Under the pieces are notes generated by a model that saw only the letters and a program-made list of their open reading frames with translations, did not search any database and was not told the DNA's origin. Position numbers and translations under genes: made by a program. Positions 11,175-23,589 of a stretch of DNA of 64,000 bases are shown in pieces. Every line of letters begins with the position of its first letter. Position 1 is the stretch's first letter. Source of the DNA: Arachis hypogaea (Eukaryota > Streptophyta > Magnoliopsida > Fabales > Fabaceae); the NCBI RefSeq assembly GCF_003086295.3, contig NC_092055.1, positions 121,697,192 to 121,761,191 on the forward strand, read 5' to 3'.

Positions 11175-11475
11175 GACCCTCCGCGCGTAGGCGCATTTGG
11201 CGCGTACGCGCCGTTCTTCAAGAAAGCACCATCCACGCGTGCGCGTGGTGTGCGCGGGCGCGTCGATGCGCTGCACCAAATGCCCAGCCATTTTCCCGAG
11301 AGTTGTGCCAGTTTTGTGCCTGGGGCACAAAGGTATCCACGTGTACGCATGGTTGACGCAAGCGCGCCATTTGGATATTTTTCAACCCGCGCATTCGCGC
11401 GTATGACACTTGCGCGTCGATGAGTTTTGTGGCCATCCACGCGTGCGCGTGGAGTGCACGTACGCGTGGCCCTGT
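11175..11475 (+). repeat. CpG-rich palindrome block in LTR H
   Basis: The palindrome CCACGCGTGCGCGTGG occurs exactly at 11233-11248 and 11437-11452, with decayed copies such as 11337-11352. Differences are mostly C-to-T or G-to-A at CpG, as expected from loss of methylated cytosine. GC content is far above the surroundings. Confidence 0.8.
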
Positions 11476-11884
11476 TTTCATGCCAAAGTTGATTTTTGAG
11501 TTTTTAAAGCCAAATCTCATACTTCTAAGCCTCCGATCTCACCCTTTGTGTATTAAATCATTGTGATATGCCTAGCAATGAGAAATGAGCTAAGGGATGT
11601 GGTAACTTGCGAGTGAAGCAAGGGAAAAGGTTACGATCAATGATGATCAAAGATGATTATATGAGATATGGAGGATGACGGTGGAAGTACCGTGTATGCC
11701 ATGAGCCGAAGGGCTATATTTATTGATAAATGGCCGCTTCTTGATTGAACCATGAGCCGAATGGCTGAGTTATTGCCGGGTTACGGCAAAGTCATTACTG
11801 TTTATGGCTGAGTATAAATGCATATATGATTAATGAATGAATGTGTTAAATGGATAATAATGAAAAATGCTGAAATATGATATG

Positions 11885-12335
11885 TGACCCGGGTAGTAGG
11901 TAGTGGCGTTGTCCACTTGCTCCGGGTATGAGACGGGAAAGGATGTTTATGATAAATGAGTTTAATTATGGAGTTTTGAATAAAGGTGTATTTGTGATAC
12001 CTGGGTAGTAGTAAGGGTGGTGGTTCATCCCGCTTGCTCTAGGTTAATGTTTGAGATTTGATAACAGTGATGATTGCTTCTAAACTGAACGAACGTATGT
12101 ATTGGGATCCTGGGTAGTAGCAAGGGTTGTGGTTTGTCCCACTTGCTCTGGGTCAGAGATTGTGACGCCTGGGTAGTAGCGGCAGTAGTGGTGAATCCAC
12201 TTGCTCCAGGTTGAGCTTTTAAACACCTGCCTGGGTAGTAGCCGCAGTAGTGGTTATTCCACTGGTTCTGGGTTGAGCGGGTAGTAGCAAGGGGGTTGTA
12301 GCTCAAACCTACTTGCTCCGCAATGGGTGTTTCTG
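11885..12335 (+). repeat. Degenerate tandem repeats CCTGGGTAGTAG... in LTR H
   Basis: About six units carry CTGGGTAGTAG followed by a GGTGGT-type stretch and then CCACTTGCTCYRGGT, with period about 55-110 bases. A further isolated unit sits at 12674-12715. Units end in CTCCGGG or CTCTGGG, partly complementary to their CCTGGGTAG start. Confidence 0.7.
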
Positions 12336-15300
12336 TCCAATGGTTAGCTACCAGGACATGTCGGGTTGGCTATATAACCGACAGATGATATCATCAGCCA
12401 TAGGGCAGGCATTCATCATTTGCATATGTTTGAATTGTTTGGGTTTGCCATTTGTTTTGGATTTCTACATCATATATGCCATGTTACCTGACTATATGCT
12501 ACTTGTTCTACTTGTACCATATTTGTGTATTACTTGCCTGTATTGCTTGTGTTTGTACAACTGAGATGCCCCTCATGCTGGTGTCGGTGGGTGTGAGGGC
12601 TGTTCTTGATGGGATGAATTGATGATGCGATTGCATGATGATGATGATTATTGAATGAGATAACCGGAGCTCCCTGGGTAGACGCAGTGATGTGGTTTCA
12701 CTAGCTCCAGGCGAGTGTATGATGTATTGATATAGAATTGCTGAGGCAAAACAACTGGTGATGGTTTTGCTTATAATTCTGAGTCTGATTCGTGGAAGAG
12801 TCAGCGAATTGGGAAACATGTAAAACATGAATTGAATTTAGCACTCCCTTATGATAGTTGCCTATTCATGGATTAGCGAGAACCTAGGATGAATAATTGG
12901 TGAAGAAGTTTAGGATGCTTAGTGAGTTTTTATTGCAGTACATTGAATTTATTTGGCACTTTTACCGTACTGGAAACCCATGGGCCCGGGATTCTCATTC
13001 CGTATATATCTCTTGTTTTTCAGATACAGGTCCAGGTGCTCAGAAGTGAGCTGTGGTTCGTCTGAGAGACGGCGAAGATATTTATTTTCTCTACTTTGTG
13101 TTTTGCTTAGAATCTCTCCACCTTTGTTTTGAAAAGATTATATTATGTATTGAACTCTTTTGGAACTTGCCTATAGAGGCTCTTATGTTTCCTTTGGGAG
13201 AGATTAGGATATACTGTTGTCATCTACTTTCATACTGTACCCTAGCCGGCCTAAACTTCGCGGGTCGCGACTAGTGGCTATTTACTTATGCTATAAATAT
13301 CTATCTGTTATCTATCTCTTAATCTCCTTTATGCCTTGTCCATATATCGCGTTCGGCTTAGCAGTTTAACTTTTCGTTGTCGAAACGTGAGTGATACGTC
13401 TTCGCGATTTTATTTCTACTCTTTTCAGGCTTCTCGATTAATACTCCTTTCGAAAATTACCTATATTTATATATTAAAAATCCACCTGAGAGTCGTACCA
13501 CTGTAATATCATTGACTTATGACTCGAGCATAAGGATTTGAATATTAGGATGTTACACGATGTATCTCTGGAAAGTAACTTTCTCAATAGAATCACCACC
13601 ATATCTCTTCTCGTTTTTAGCAGCAAATAATCATGTTTCATCCACTCTCATGTGACAGACAGTCTTTTAGAGTCTTTTTATCTTTGACTTCTACTCTCTT
13701 GTGGCAAAGATCTGCTCTCGTGTGACAGAAGTTCTTTAGATTCTTTTAGTCTTTGCTCTTTACTCTACTGTGGCAGAGATTCCTTTAACCTTTTTCTTTT
13801 CTTTTCTTTTCTTTTCTTTTCTTTCTCTTTTACTTTCTTATATTTTCGCGATATAAATTATCTTTTCACTCTTCCCTCGCCTTTTCCTAAATGTCTTATG
13901 AAAAGAGAATCAAATATTTTTAACTTAACTTTGTCTTTCTAAAGCTTTTAAGGAGTATAGCTGTTTTATCCTCTTGTAATATTATAAATATAAAAAATAA
14001 TATTATTTTTTTAATTATAATACTAATATATTATATTAATATAAGAAAACTAATATTAATAATAAAATAATAATATCATATTGTTTTACTATTGTTTAAA
14101 ACTTATTAACTAAAGTCTTATGCTTAAATTTTTAATAATTATATTTTAACCTTAAGCTTTTAAATATTTAACCCAACATTTTTATAATTTTTACTAAAAT
14201 AACTTTACATACAATTACCAAAAATATCCCTGTATTTTTATAAAATACTCGTTCTACTTCTGAACTCTTTATTTAATACCCAAAACCCCTAAACATGTTC
14301 TATTACTATTTTATCCTCAATTTTTTATTAAATTATGATTATATCTTCACAATTTCTCATGTCACTGTTGGTGTTCTTTCTTTTTCAAGAAAATCGAACC
14401 TTTACCTTGTTTTTTTTTCAAGTTTTCTGTTTGATTTTTAATTAGTTTTCGAGTTTTTCGATTGCCAATTTTTCTTAGTTTTTATTTTAATTTTTCAACT
14501 ACCAAAACACATCAAATTTCTTAACAATAAAGCTTGAAAACAGCCCCAAAACATAGCTCAACAGTTTTATTTTAGGTTGTCTCCTTGAAAACGAAACATA
14601 AAGTCATCAAATCAACAAAGTTTCATCAAAATTCAAGCATAAAATTATTCAATTTCAAGTCACAAATATCCAATTAACAATCACACTTCAAGAACACATT
14701 TAATTCATATTAAAATTATCAAACCCTACCTGTAGTTCGCTATCATCACAACCGAAGTACCAGAAAAACTTTCTGACTGAAAAATCTAAGAAGAAAATGT
14801 CAAAGAGGGATAGAAGCTTCACCATCGATTTCTCTCGAACAAAAATGACATCAACGTGAAGAGAAAGATACGAACACTTTAATTAGTTTAAATTTTTATT
14901 AGAGTTACAGATTTCAAGAAATCAAGCTCAGAAGCTTTCAGTTTTCCATGGAAGTTTCACGTTCTCTCTCTTTTTCTTTCTTTGGCTTCATTAAATATGA
15001 AAAGATAATGATGGTGATTAGGTGGTAATAATTAATGAAATCTAATAAGGTGTCCTAGTTATTAAATGGAGGAGTTGGGTATCACGGCATTAAGCTGCTA
15101 AGTCAGCGATTCAAATTATAAATATCTTAAACGGATAACTATAAAAATTGAATATATTAAAATACAAGTAATAATATATATGAGTTACTAATATAAATGA
15201 TATTAGTAACACAAGGATAGAAGATATATGATGAAGTATTAGCAAAGTTAAATTCATCGAAAAATACCGATATTTACTCATACCAACAGATTTTGAACTT

Positions 15301-15350
15301 GAAATATAATTACCAAAATTAAATTATAAATATTCATTATTGATAGATTA

Positions 15351-15540
15351 CTACAACAACAACAACAACAACAACAACAATAACAACAACAACAAAGCCT
15401 TATCCTACTAAGTAGGGTCGGCTACATGGATCAAACGACACTATTAAGTTCTATCATGTATCATGTCTACAGAAAAATTGTTTATATGTAGATCTTATTT
15501 GACCACCTCATAGATGACCTTCCTTTTCTTAAAAATAAAA
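15351..15540 (-). mobile_element. 3' end of an RTE-type LINE with (TTG)n tail
   Basis: The plus strand shows (CAA)n followed by AAAGCCTTATCCTACTAAG and TAGGGTCGGCTACATGGATC. On the minus strand this is the well-known 3' end of plant RTE non-LTR retrotransposons, which finish in a TTG microsatellite. The copy is strongly 5'-truncated, as is usual for LINEs. The left end of the similarity is set by the tail; the right end is approximate. Confidence 0.6.
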
Positions 15541-15599
15541 TTCTTCTACTTGGGAGCTGGTTGATTCACCTCCCCCTCACCATCAACTTTTTTAGGATT

Positions 15600-16470
15600 A
15601 GAACAAGAACCCTCCTTATCAAAATTTTTTGTCCTCATTCGACAAGCTCGCTACCGATACCCTAAGATATTTCCCATCTACAAAACAAAAACAAATAACA
15701 TCAAACCACAAGTCAAGACAACAATCTACTAAACAAACAGCTTAGCACACTCTCACTAAAATAATTTACCACCGATATTCTATCTTCCTCCCATAGAAGC
15801 AAGTCATACAGAAATCAGATCCACTCTATCAACAATCTCAATGAGATAACCTATTATACACTCGTTCCAAAGAGTAATCTATTCCGGACAGAGTATATAT
15901 TGTGGCTGTGAGCACTAATACATTGAAAATTTTTTTCCTAAATGATCATCTAAATAAAAGGAAAAATCCTCGTCCATCGATTTTATTTTCAAAAATATTT
16001 CCTTAAAATCCTTAAAAGACAACTTATAAAGTTTAAAATTAGAAAAATCTGGGACACTGTTCAGATTCACCCAAATTCCTTTAACTTGAAACAAAGAGAA
16101 AAATAATTCAAGAGTAGGTTTTATCTTTAAAAATTCTATTAAAATCTCAAAACATTTCACAAAAGCCCAACCATTTAGATGGAGTTGAGATGGAGCACTG
16201 TTAAGTTGCTTTAAAATATCACATTCAAAAGCCGTAAACGACAATTTCACATGTAGTTCTTCAATAACACAACTATACATGTAAAAATACTCAAAATCCT
16301 TTTTTCTATGAAAAACACGCTCAGCCCTCGTGCATGGCAACAATTCCACCCGAATTCCAGCCCTCACTATCTTTGAAGTATCTATTTCATCGACACTACC
16401 CTTATCAGTAAAGAGAGACCCGCGAACCTTAACATCCTTATTCACCCAATTATACGACCCATCATCTTCA
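15600..16470 (-). pseudogene. Decayed putative gypsy-type transposon protein (PF04195-like)
   Basis: A 176-residue minus-strand frame (16445-15915) reads CTRAERVFHRKKDFEYFYMY, then FTAFECDILKQLNSAPSQLH, NGWAFVKCFEILIEFL, PTLELFFSLFQVKGIWVNLN and FYLDDHLGKKF. This matches the pattern of the plant domain annotated as putative gypsy-type transposon (PF04195: 'EYFYMY...FS.FE..VL..LN.AP.QLHPN.WAF.RAFE'). In the same frame the sequence is interrupted by a stop upstream (right) and after MY (left); downstream residues down to about 15600 look like the protein's basic tail. It is a relic of another retroelement, with no intact pol nearby. Confidence 0.55.
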
Positions 16471-16949
16471 ATTTCAGAAAAACTTTTTCCTTTTTCTCAC
16501 CCATTGTTACCCAAGAACAGAAAAAAAAGAAAGCAAGTGGCCAAAATTAGAAAAACAAATAAGAGTAAACTAACCTCTTTTACTCATTTCTTGATCTTCA
16601 AAAACTTGTTTCAATAAAACAAAACTACCTTTAATGAAAATTTTCAGGATTCCAAAATACTTTAACAAACATTTAATAAAAACTTTTCAGTTCGAAGTAC
16701 ATCACAGCCGTTATTTCCCAAACCACCAATGGTAATAAAAGCCTCATTGAAACTGAAAATAATTTTTAAATGACAAGACCCTTTGTTTTCTTTTTTCCAA
16801 GGAAAATACAACTATTACATTTAATTATTCTAAATACTTTTTAATAAAACACGTTGAACTGGGGACTCTTTACCCTTATCAAAATGCCGAGTTATAACTC
16901 ATTCTCTCAAAACTCAACCTGTTTCATCAAAACTACTATCAGACCAAGC

Positions 16950-17372
16950 TTGTGGCTGTGATATGACCGTTATACATCGGTTACAAGTTTTAACTCGGCC
17001 ATAAAATGTTAAAAGTCGGTTGACCATAACTGACATTCAAACGAGTATCAAAACGTCAGGTATGCAATTACTCTCCGCTTAAAACATCATTACTCGGAGA
17101 CATATCAGTTATTTTTCATTTTCAGATAAAAAGGAAATGGTAAGAAGATTGTTCCACACATTGCATTCTGCAAAACTTATTACTCACATATTGACTTGAG
17201 CGTTGGAGTGCCTTTTGCAGGTAGCCACGCTTATTCTCTCTTCGCTGACGTATATCTCATCCTGACAGAAAGCTTACAAGTATTCACCAGCAGATGAGCT
17301 ATACACCAGCCAATCTTCACAAGAACAAATGTCTCTTCCTATCAGTTTAAGCTTTTTAATGGTTTTATAATA
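16950..17372 (+). repeat. LTR-like fragment followed by a tRNA-Met-type primer site
   Basis: A non-coding block ends just before TGGTACCAGAAC (17375-17386), which resembles the plant initiator-tRNA-Met primer-binding site TGGTATCAGAGC. This would make the block a left LTR read on the plus strand. The start near TGTGGCTGTGATATG is a guess. Confidence 0.35.
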
Positions 17373-18450
17373 TGGTACCAGAACTTCTATAGTCTAATAG
17401 TCTAGAGTTCGATCTTTGTTAATCCTAAAAGAAAAAAAATTAGCATACAACAAATAAAAAGAAAAAAAAACTTATACAAAATTAACACCAATTCAAACAA
17501 AAAATTATATGAAAAGCTAAGATATATTAAATATAAAATTATTTACATAAATTTAAATTATCAATTTAATTAAAAAAAGTCGTTTCATAACCTAACAATT
17601 TGTATATAAAATTATTTTACAAATCGACAACACCATCATAGACAACTTTATTTGATCAAATCTTCATTTTATTTCATATTAATACATTATTGTTTTTGGA
17701 ATCCCTGCCAGCATTAATCCCAACGAGAGAGGGGCTTCTAGATGGGTTTCATGTGCATAATCTACAAATTAAGCTAAGGTGAGTGACTATAATTCATCAC
17801 TTTTCTTAAATTCGTTGAATGGAGGAATCCACGGAGCTAATTTAATTGGACACTAAAACTATGATGACACACGGGTGAACATTGACACACTTAATTAACA
17901 CCATGTGATGCTCAATTAGGTTCATCTACCCACTAATTAATATCCATATCCATCCATGTATATATTCTATTAGTGAGTTAGTCACCATCTTAGTGGATCT
18001 TTAACATGTTCAACATTTATAGATCATAGTGCCCTTTATCAAATAAATAATAATATAATATATACTTTTCCGTATAGGGGTTACTTTCAATTTATTCTCT
18101 TTGAAAGTGCATTAATACTTTTTCTACCATACAATAGTGATTAATCTACCAAAGAAATATTAAAGTTTTGGCTCAGTGATTGAACTGGACCATTAAATAA
18201 GAACATGGAGTCCTACAAAATATTCAAAGAGATTTAGACATCTATATCAAGAGAAAAATATTGGATCGGTCCCACGTCATGCATACCTCACATTATATTT
18301 AACGTAAACAACAAAATATCAAAATGTAAATACTTATTATTAAACCTTTTACAACTCAAAGACTTCATATTATCATATATACGATAAAGATTACATTTTT
18401 GTGTACGTGACTACATGAGTAGTAAAATATTTTCTTATCGATAATTAATT

Positions 18451-18486
<36 letters not shown>

Positions 18487-18583
18487 CGGTCGATCAGCTA
18501 TTTATATATAATATATAAATATATAATAATTAATTTTTATATTTATAGAGATTTTTGTTATTATTTTTATTATTTTGAACTAC
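17373..18583. other. AT-rich DNA with no gene found
   Basis: No frame, RNA gene or repeat boundary is convincing. A (TA)n microsatellite lies at 18455-18481. This may be older, lower-copy host DNA into which the 18584 CACTA element inserted. Confidence 0.5.
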
Positions 18584-19289
18584 CACTACAAGAAAGTTTT
18601 AAAATAGCGACTGATTTTAGTGATCGAAAAATTTAGTTGCTAATAGCAATTGATTTAGCAACCGATATAATATTTTAAGGACTGAAAAAATGTTAGTCAC
18701 TAAATCAGTCCCTAAATTATAATTAACGATTAATTTTAGTGACCAAATTAAAGAAATCGGTCCCTAATAGCGACTGATAAGATTTTTATACGCGTAACAT
18801 AACGTTGGTTGCTAAAATCGGTCGCTATTTTTTAACTTAGTGACCGAATTAGCAACCAAAATGAGGAAGTAATGCTTAGAATTGTTAGCCACAAAATCGG
18901 TCGCTATTTTTTAATTTAGTAACTGATTCTGCACCAATAGAGAATTAAGCTGAAAACTAACTCGGTCGTTAAGCTGGTGGTCGCTAAATCGATTGCTAAT
19001 AGTTAAAATAACGACCGATTTAGCAACCCAAATTAGATACTAATTTAAAGCGATTGGTCACTAAATCGGTCGTTATTTTTAATTTAGTGACTGCTTCATA
19101 ATAACGTTATAACTAATTGGTCACTAAATCGGTCGCTAATTTAAAAAAGTTACTAAATTACTCTACCCTCACTAAACTAACTCAGCATCACTAGTGACCA
19201 TTCTCACATTCTCAAACAGTTACTGAGCTACACTTCTCCCCCTCTACCACGGATGTGACCACCGCCGGAAGCACCACACACCACAACAC

Positions 19290-19490
19290 CTTCTCCATTT
19301 GCGACGTCGTCGTCTTCTGAGTTCGCAGCGCTGGCGTCGTTGTCTGAGCTCGCAGCGCCACCGTCGTCTTCTGAACTCGCAGCTATCATCGTCGTCTTCT
19401 GAACTCGCAACGCCGTCATAGTCGTCTTCTGAGTTTGCAGCATCGTCGCTGTCATCTTCTAAGATCTCGGTGCCGTCACCGTCATCTTCA
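19290..19490. repeat. Short tandem repeat of GTCGTCTTCTGARYTCGCAG
   Basis: Five to six units of about 27-33 bases. The minus strand stays open as an acidic, Ala/Ser/Asp-rich frame (19455-19228), but its composition is dictated by the repeat and it is not supported as a gene. Confidence 0.65.
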
Positions 19491-20945
19491 TCAATTTCTT
19501 TACTAGTTGATTTGTTCAATTTGTTCCGTTATTACTATCTGATAGCCTCCATTCGTTCAATTTGTTCAGGCAGGTATTCTATTCCCTAATCTAAATTCCG
19601 ATTCATTCTGTTAAGGCTTTTTCACTATATCTATTTTTGAATCTTCTCCAACCACATAAATCTGCTAATTAGATTTTCTCACTACAAGAACACACGAGCC
19701 TACAAAAAAGACTTACGATAGTTTTTTTTGTTCTTTTTTCTTCTACAAAAAACCTTGAATATACCGAGTTATTATGAAGCTTAAATTTGTAATATATCTC
19801 TTTGTTAGTTAGCTCCATATTTATCTATAAGTTAGTTTAGTTAGTGATAAGAATAAAAAATTGAGATCTTTCTCTGCACATAGAAGAATCTTGAAACTTC
19901 TTCTCTGTTCTTTCTATTCTCTCCTCACACATTAGCTCTGTTTTAATTTAGTAATTTAAGTATTTGGTATTTAGTGATTTTGTGTCTTGCAAGTCATTTT
20001 TTAATAACAGAGATTGCTAGCTGTAATAGATGAGCTTGAAGCAATGTGACCTGAATTTAAACTGTTTGGGAACAAATTGAACAATTAGAGGTAAATCCTA
20101 GCTATAATAGCTGTAATATTATTCTACTATCTTGCTCCTTGGGACCATTGCTTCTTTGCTCTGTTCTCTCTTGTTTGTGGTTCTGCTAGGAGAAACCTTG
20201 AATACATACTTATAAATTTATGGTCCTAGTGCAACTTTTTATTAGGACTCTTCTGATTTTTAATTCTGTCCTTTTGGAAAGCTTTAATTTCAGAATCTTA
20301 GATGCTTCTTTGCTTCATCAGGGGTCTAGTGCCCTTTTGGAAGTATCAACTATGGTATAATTATTGTTAGTGTATATAGTAGTATGTGGCTTCAGAATCT
20401 ATCCCTTGTTGGATCTTGTTATTTTGTTGTCATGATAATTATATTGAGAGAATTAAGCCATCTCTAGATATATATGTTAAATTTATTTTGATTTTGACTA
20501 ATTTGTTAGAAAGCGAACTTTTGTATTTGTCTTTAAATTTGTTAGATGTTTAGATGACTCTGAATTCATTGTTGAATTTGTCTGTAAATAGGTGGTTTTG
20601 CTGGATGAAAATTTTGGAAGTATGAGAATGTTGTTTTTCTTTATATTCCGTGAACACCCTTCTCCTTTACATGCTGTTTTATTTTAACACTACATTTAGG
20701 TTTGTGAGATCTTAACTTTAATTATGACATCACCGTTTTCTCTTAATCATCTGATGAATACCCGTGTTTAGTGATTAAGATAAAATATTTGTAAAAATAT
20801 TATTAATTATTTGGGTAGAATTTTATTTTGTGTCTACTTAACAAATTTTTGAGTTTGAACCTACCCTTATTTTCACCCTATTTTGTAATAAGTTGTATGC
20901 ATGTCTAGCCAATACCCATATTATGTCAACTCATAAGTCATAAAC

Positions 20946-21275
20946 ATGATAAATGTTTTTAGCTACTTGCACTCAGCATTCTCCCCACCTATTGCCCATG
21001 GAAACTTGAAGGCTGCCAATATTCTTCTGGATGAGAATTTGATGCCTTGTCTTTCTGACTGTGGCGTGGCTACTTTGAGACCACTGGGGAGCATTCAGGC
21101 TACCGAGGCTCTTATTGATGTAGGTTACCCGTCACCTGACCATGGCAAAGCAGGAGAGAGCAGCAGAAAGAGAGATGTGTGTGCCTTTGGGGTACTGCTT
21201 CTGGAAATATTAACGGGAAGAAAAGCATTCTATGGGAATGCATGTTATGTTGAAGGTGGCATCGTGTTAAGTTGA
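20946..21275 (+). pseudogene. Captured fragment of a STRUBBELIG-type receptor-like kinase
   Basis: A 109-codon frame covers the middle and lower kinase lobe. It reads YLHSAFSPPIAHGNLKAANI and LLDENLMPCLSDCGVATLRP, then GYPSPDHGK, then KRDVCAFGVLLLEILTGRKA FYG. HGN in place of the usual catalytic HRD, DCG in place of DFG, and DHG near the APE position are hallmarks of the SRF/STRUBBELIG atypical kinase family, thought to act as signalling scaffolds at the plasma membrane. Extracellular, transmembrane, N-lobe and C-terminal parts are missing. The frame ends in unrelated sequence after FYG. The ATG at 20946 is a chance start about five codons before the homology. It is a transduplicated piece inside the CACTA element, not a working gene. 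Confidence 0.75.
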
Positions 21276-21788
21276 TAATTGAAAAAATTTAGATAGTAAT
21301 TTAGTCAAATATGTTAAATTATTTGACCATTTTTAATTATTAACTTCGGATAAACACAACAATATGCGTATGAGTCTTTACCAAAGTTGAATAATAGCTC
21401 CCTCTAAGAAGAAGGGTCACATTATAACTTGAATTCAAGAGGTAAAAACTTATTCTCCCTATTGCGTTTTTTCTTATTATTTAATAATATTTCTTTGTAT
21501 ACTTATATCCATTTACATTTGAATATTGTCTCATGCTTGGTTAAGTGAGTTTAAGAAAGATGACATACTGAGAGTGCATATTGATATCCATGGAACTGAA
21601 AAGTATTAATTCTTTCTTTCCTGGATTTAACTAGTGAATTTACAAAAGGGTAGAAGAATTTATTTCTTTTGATGAGAGATTTTAATGCTAGCTAAGATTT
21701 TCCATGTGTGAAAATGTTGTGTGCTAAATTTGTTATTAATTTGCTGCCAAACTATATCAACTTTATTATGAATATTTCCTTCTTGCAG

Positions 21789-22422
21789 CTGTTGATTCAT
21801 TAGAGAACGAGGGAGGAAACCAAAAAAGCATACCAATTTTTGACATGGAGTATGACTATTTAACAGTCGATTTCTTTTGGAAGCTTCCTCAAGATGTTGA
21901 CAAGGGTGGAAATCCTACCCACTCAATTTTTGATGGATATAATGATTTGTATCTAAGGAGAATTGGTAAGTTCTACCAAAAATTAAGAGTATCTAATTCA
22001 GTTTGTAATTCCGTAATTAAAACTTAGCTCATATTATGTTGAGAATGCATATAAGTACTGAATGTGTCCATCTTTCTGTAAAAACAGGAACAACAATTTC
22101 GTCTTATGTCAATATGGTGTGTACAAGCTTGTTGGAAGCAAAACAAAGCCTACTTGATCACTTTTTCACGGAGCTAGGCAAAATGGTTGTAAGATATCCA
22201 TCCCTCTTTCCAATACTTTCATGTATTTTAGTGAACATTATTTTTTAATGTTCTTACTCTATTTTTCATTTGATCTTGATATATTGTTTTACAGCAAAAG
22301 CGGTTGTCATCATTGCTGAATGAGGATCCTGCGATCATGAAAAGATGTGGTGCCCTTGAAAGAGGTTCGAGTTATATTGGAGTGTACAAGCTGAGATAGA
22401 TACAGTTGCTTGGTCTAAGTAG
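21789..22422 (+). pseudogene. Captured C-terminal part of dynamin-related protein 1 (DRP1), with introns
   Basis: Three exons are visible. Exon 1 (21789-21965) follows acceptor TTCTTGCAG and ends at GTAAGT; it encodes [15 protein letters not shown] and [33 protein letters not shown]. Exon 2 starts at 22088 after AACAG and encodes SSYVNMVC and AKQSLLDHFFTELGKM. Exon 3 starts at about 22296 after TTTTACAG and encodes QKRLSSLLNEDPAIM; after one frameshift it ends AEIDTVAWSK and TAG at 22420-22422. These are the stalk and GTPase effector regions of plant DRP1, which acts in membrane fission at the plasma membrane and cell plate. The GTPase domain is absent. About 14 residues are deleted in exon 2. 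Retained introns show capture from genomic DNA rather than mRNA. Confidence 0.85.
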
Positions 22423-23228
22423 ATATTGAATAGAGCAGAGTTATGTTGTTCATGAATTATTTTTACCATATTTTAGTCTAGATTGTGGATCATAAATCTG
22501 ATATATTTAGGAATTTTTAATATTTTAAATTCTATATTTCTACGTAGACATTGTGAATATTTTTGGTATTTATTTGAAAAATTAATCTATGCTTGATTGT
22601 TTTTATATTTTGTAGAAATATAATTATTTATGAAAATTAAGTTTTAATAGTGGTAAATGTGAAATTAGTAAAAATTTATAATTATAAAATCAGGAACAAC
22701 GACCAATTTAGTGATTGATTTATATTTTTTAGTTCAGTAATTAGCAACCAATTTATCGACTGATTTTAGATTTTCAAATCAAGCATTGGCGATCGATTTA
22801 ACAACCGATTTCATGGCGACCGATTTAGTGACAAAAAAGTTGGTTGCCATTTAGCGACCGATTTACTCAACAATCGATTTAGCGATGGAAAATTTAGTCA
22901 CGATTTAGCGACCGATTATGTTTGCAACCGATTTAGCGACCGATGTTGGTCGCTATTTTCTAATTAGCGACCAAGGTTTTAGCAACCACCAGAATCGGTT
23001 GCTAAATCAATCACTATTACGGTAATTTCTTGTAGTGTACTAGCATTTATACCTTGTTAAATGATTAGGTATTTGTTTAATTTGACCTAACCCAAGTTTT
23101 ATAAAAAAGTAAAGTATTGTTTTAATTTTTAACATTTACACTAAGTCTAATTTCGTCTCGAATATTTGAAATATCTATTTTATTCTAAACGTCCTCTTGT
23201 TTTGTATTATTTTAGTTATTTAGCCTAA

Positions 23229-23529
23229 TAATAGAAGTATTGACCAAAGAAAATCAAGAATTCAATAAATTGACTAGTTTGGTAATCAAGAAACTCTAGA
23301 ACTCTAGTTCTATTTTTGTGTGTAACAGAACCTTATTATCTAACTAGTATGAGTCATGGTTGGTTATGTCCGCTAGTATATAAATAGCATAACATCACTT
23401 CTTGTAATACACTGAATAATATACATAATATTCATTCCATTTCACTTGGTTATTTGGTTCTGCATAATTTTATTTTCTTTTTTCACTACATGTGCAGTAT
23501 TGTTCATCAACAATATTAGAATTCTATCA
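23229..23529 (+). repeat. Left LTR of the copia element
   Basis: 301 bp; begins TAATAGAAG (a TG-to-TA change from an original TGATAGAA) and ends TTCTATCA. It contains TATATAAAT near 23378 as a possible core promoter. Confidence 0.85.
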
Positions 23530-23589
23530 TGGTTTCATGAGCTAAGATTCAAAATCCATTTAGAATTTTATCATAGTTTCATAAGCTAA

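Larger units (their letters stand above)
9104..13557 (+). mobile_element. Solo LTR H, 4454 bp
   Basis: It begins TGTAATACCC and ends GATGTTACA, flanked on both sides by the 5-bp direct repeat CGATG (9099-9103 and 13558-13562). No internal domain or second LTR is present, so it is a solo LTR left by LTR-LTR recombination. It has a TATA-like TATATAAA at 9484-9491, a CpG-rich palindrome block (11175-11475) and a tandem block (11885-12335). Length and ends fit the large LTRs of plant gypsy chromoviruses (Tekay/Del type), but no coding part is present to prove the lineage. A partial relative lies at 48397-50485. Confidence 0.85.
8267..15350. repeat. LTR-like repeat F, split by solo LTR H
   Basis: It starts TGTAATGACCC, a typical long-LTR start, and after removing H (9104-13557 plus one target-duplication copy) continues to about 15350. 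A homologous repeat (G) lies at 27561-30990 with matching start (TGTAACGACC), a shared GAACTGGRGAGTTCTTAGT block, hairpin arrays, and a similar right part (AGAAGRTATATGATGA). No protein frame is credible. The right end is not a clean CA terminus, so it may be truncated; orientation is uncertain. A (CTTTT)n tract lies near 13796-13823. Confidence 0.5.
18584..23037 (+). mobile_element. Non-autonomous CACTA element carrying host gene fragments
   Basis: Terminal inverted repeats CACTACAAGAAA (18584-18595) and TTTCTTGTAGTG (23026-23037) are flanked by the 3-bp duplication TAC (18581-18583 and 23038-23040). Both subterminal regions (18600-19170 and 22690-23020) are packed with direct and inverted copies of GCGACCGATTTAG / CTAAATCGGTCGC, the transposase-binding style of repeats known in CACTA elements. 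No transposase is present. Inside are fragments of two host genes in the same orientation (20946-21275 and 21789-22422). The element needs transposase from elsewhere. Confidence 0.9.

Noticed and set aside
19228..19519. Acidic minus-strand frames that look like nuclear proteins
   Set aside because: Composition is fully explained by a GTCGTCTTCTGA tandem repeat.
19681..19700. CACTACAAGAACAC as another CACTA terminus
   Set aside because: No matching inverted end or 3-bp duplication; it lies inside CACTA-1 and lacks following subterminal repeats.
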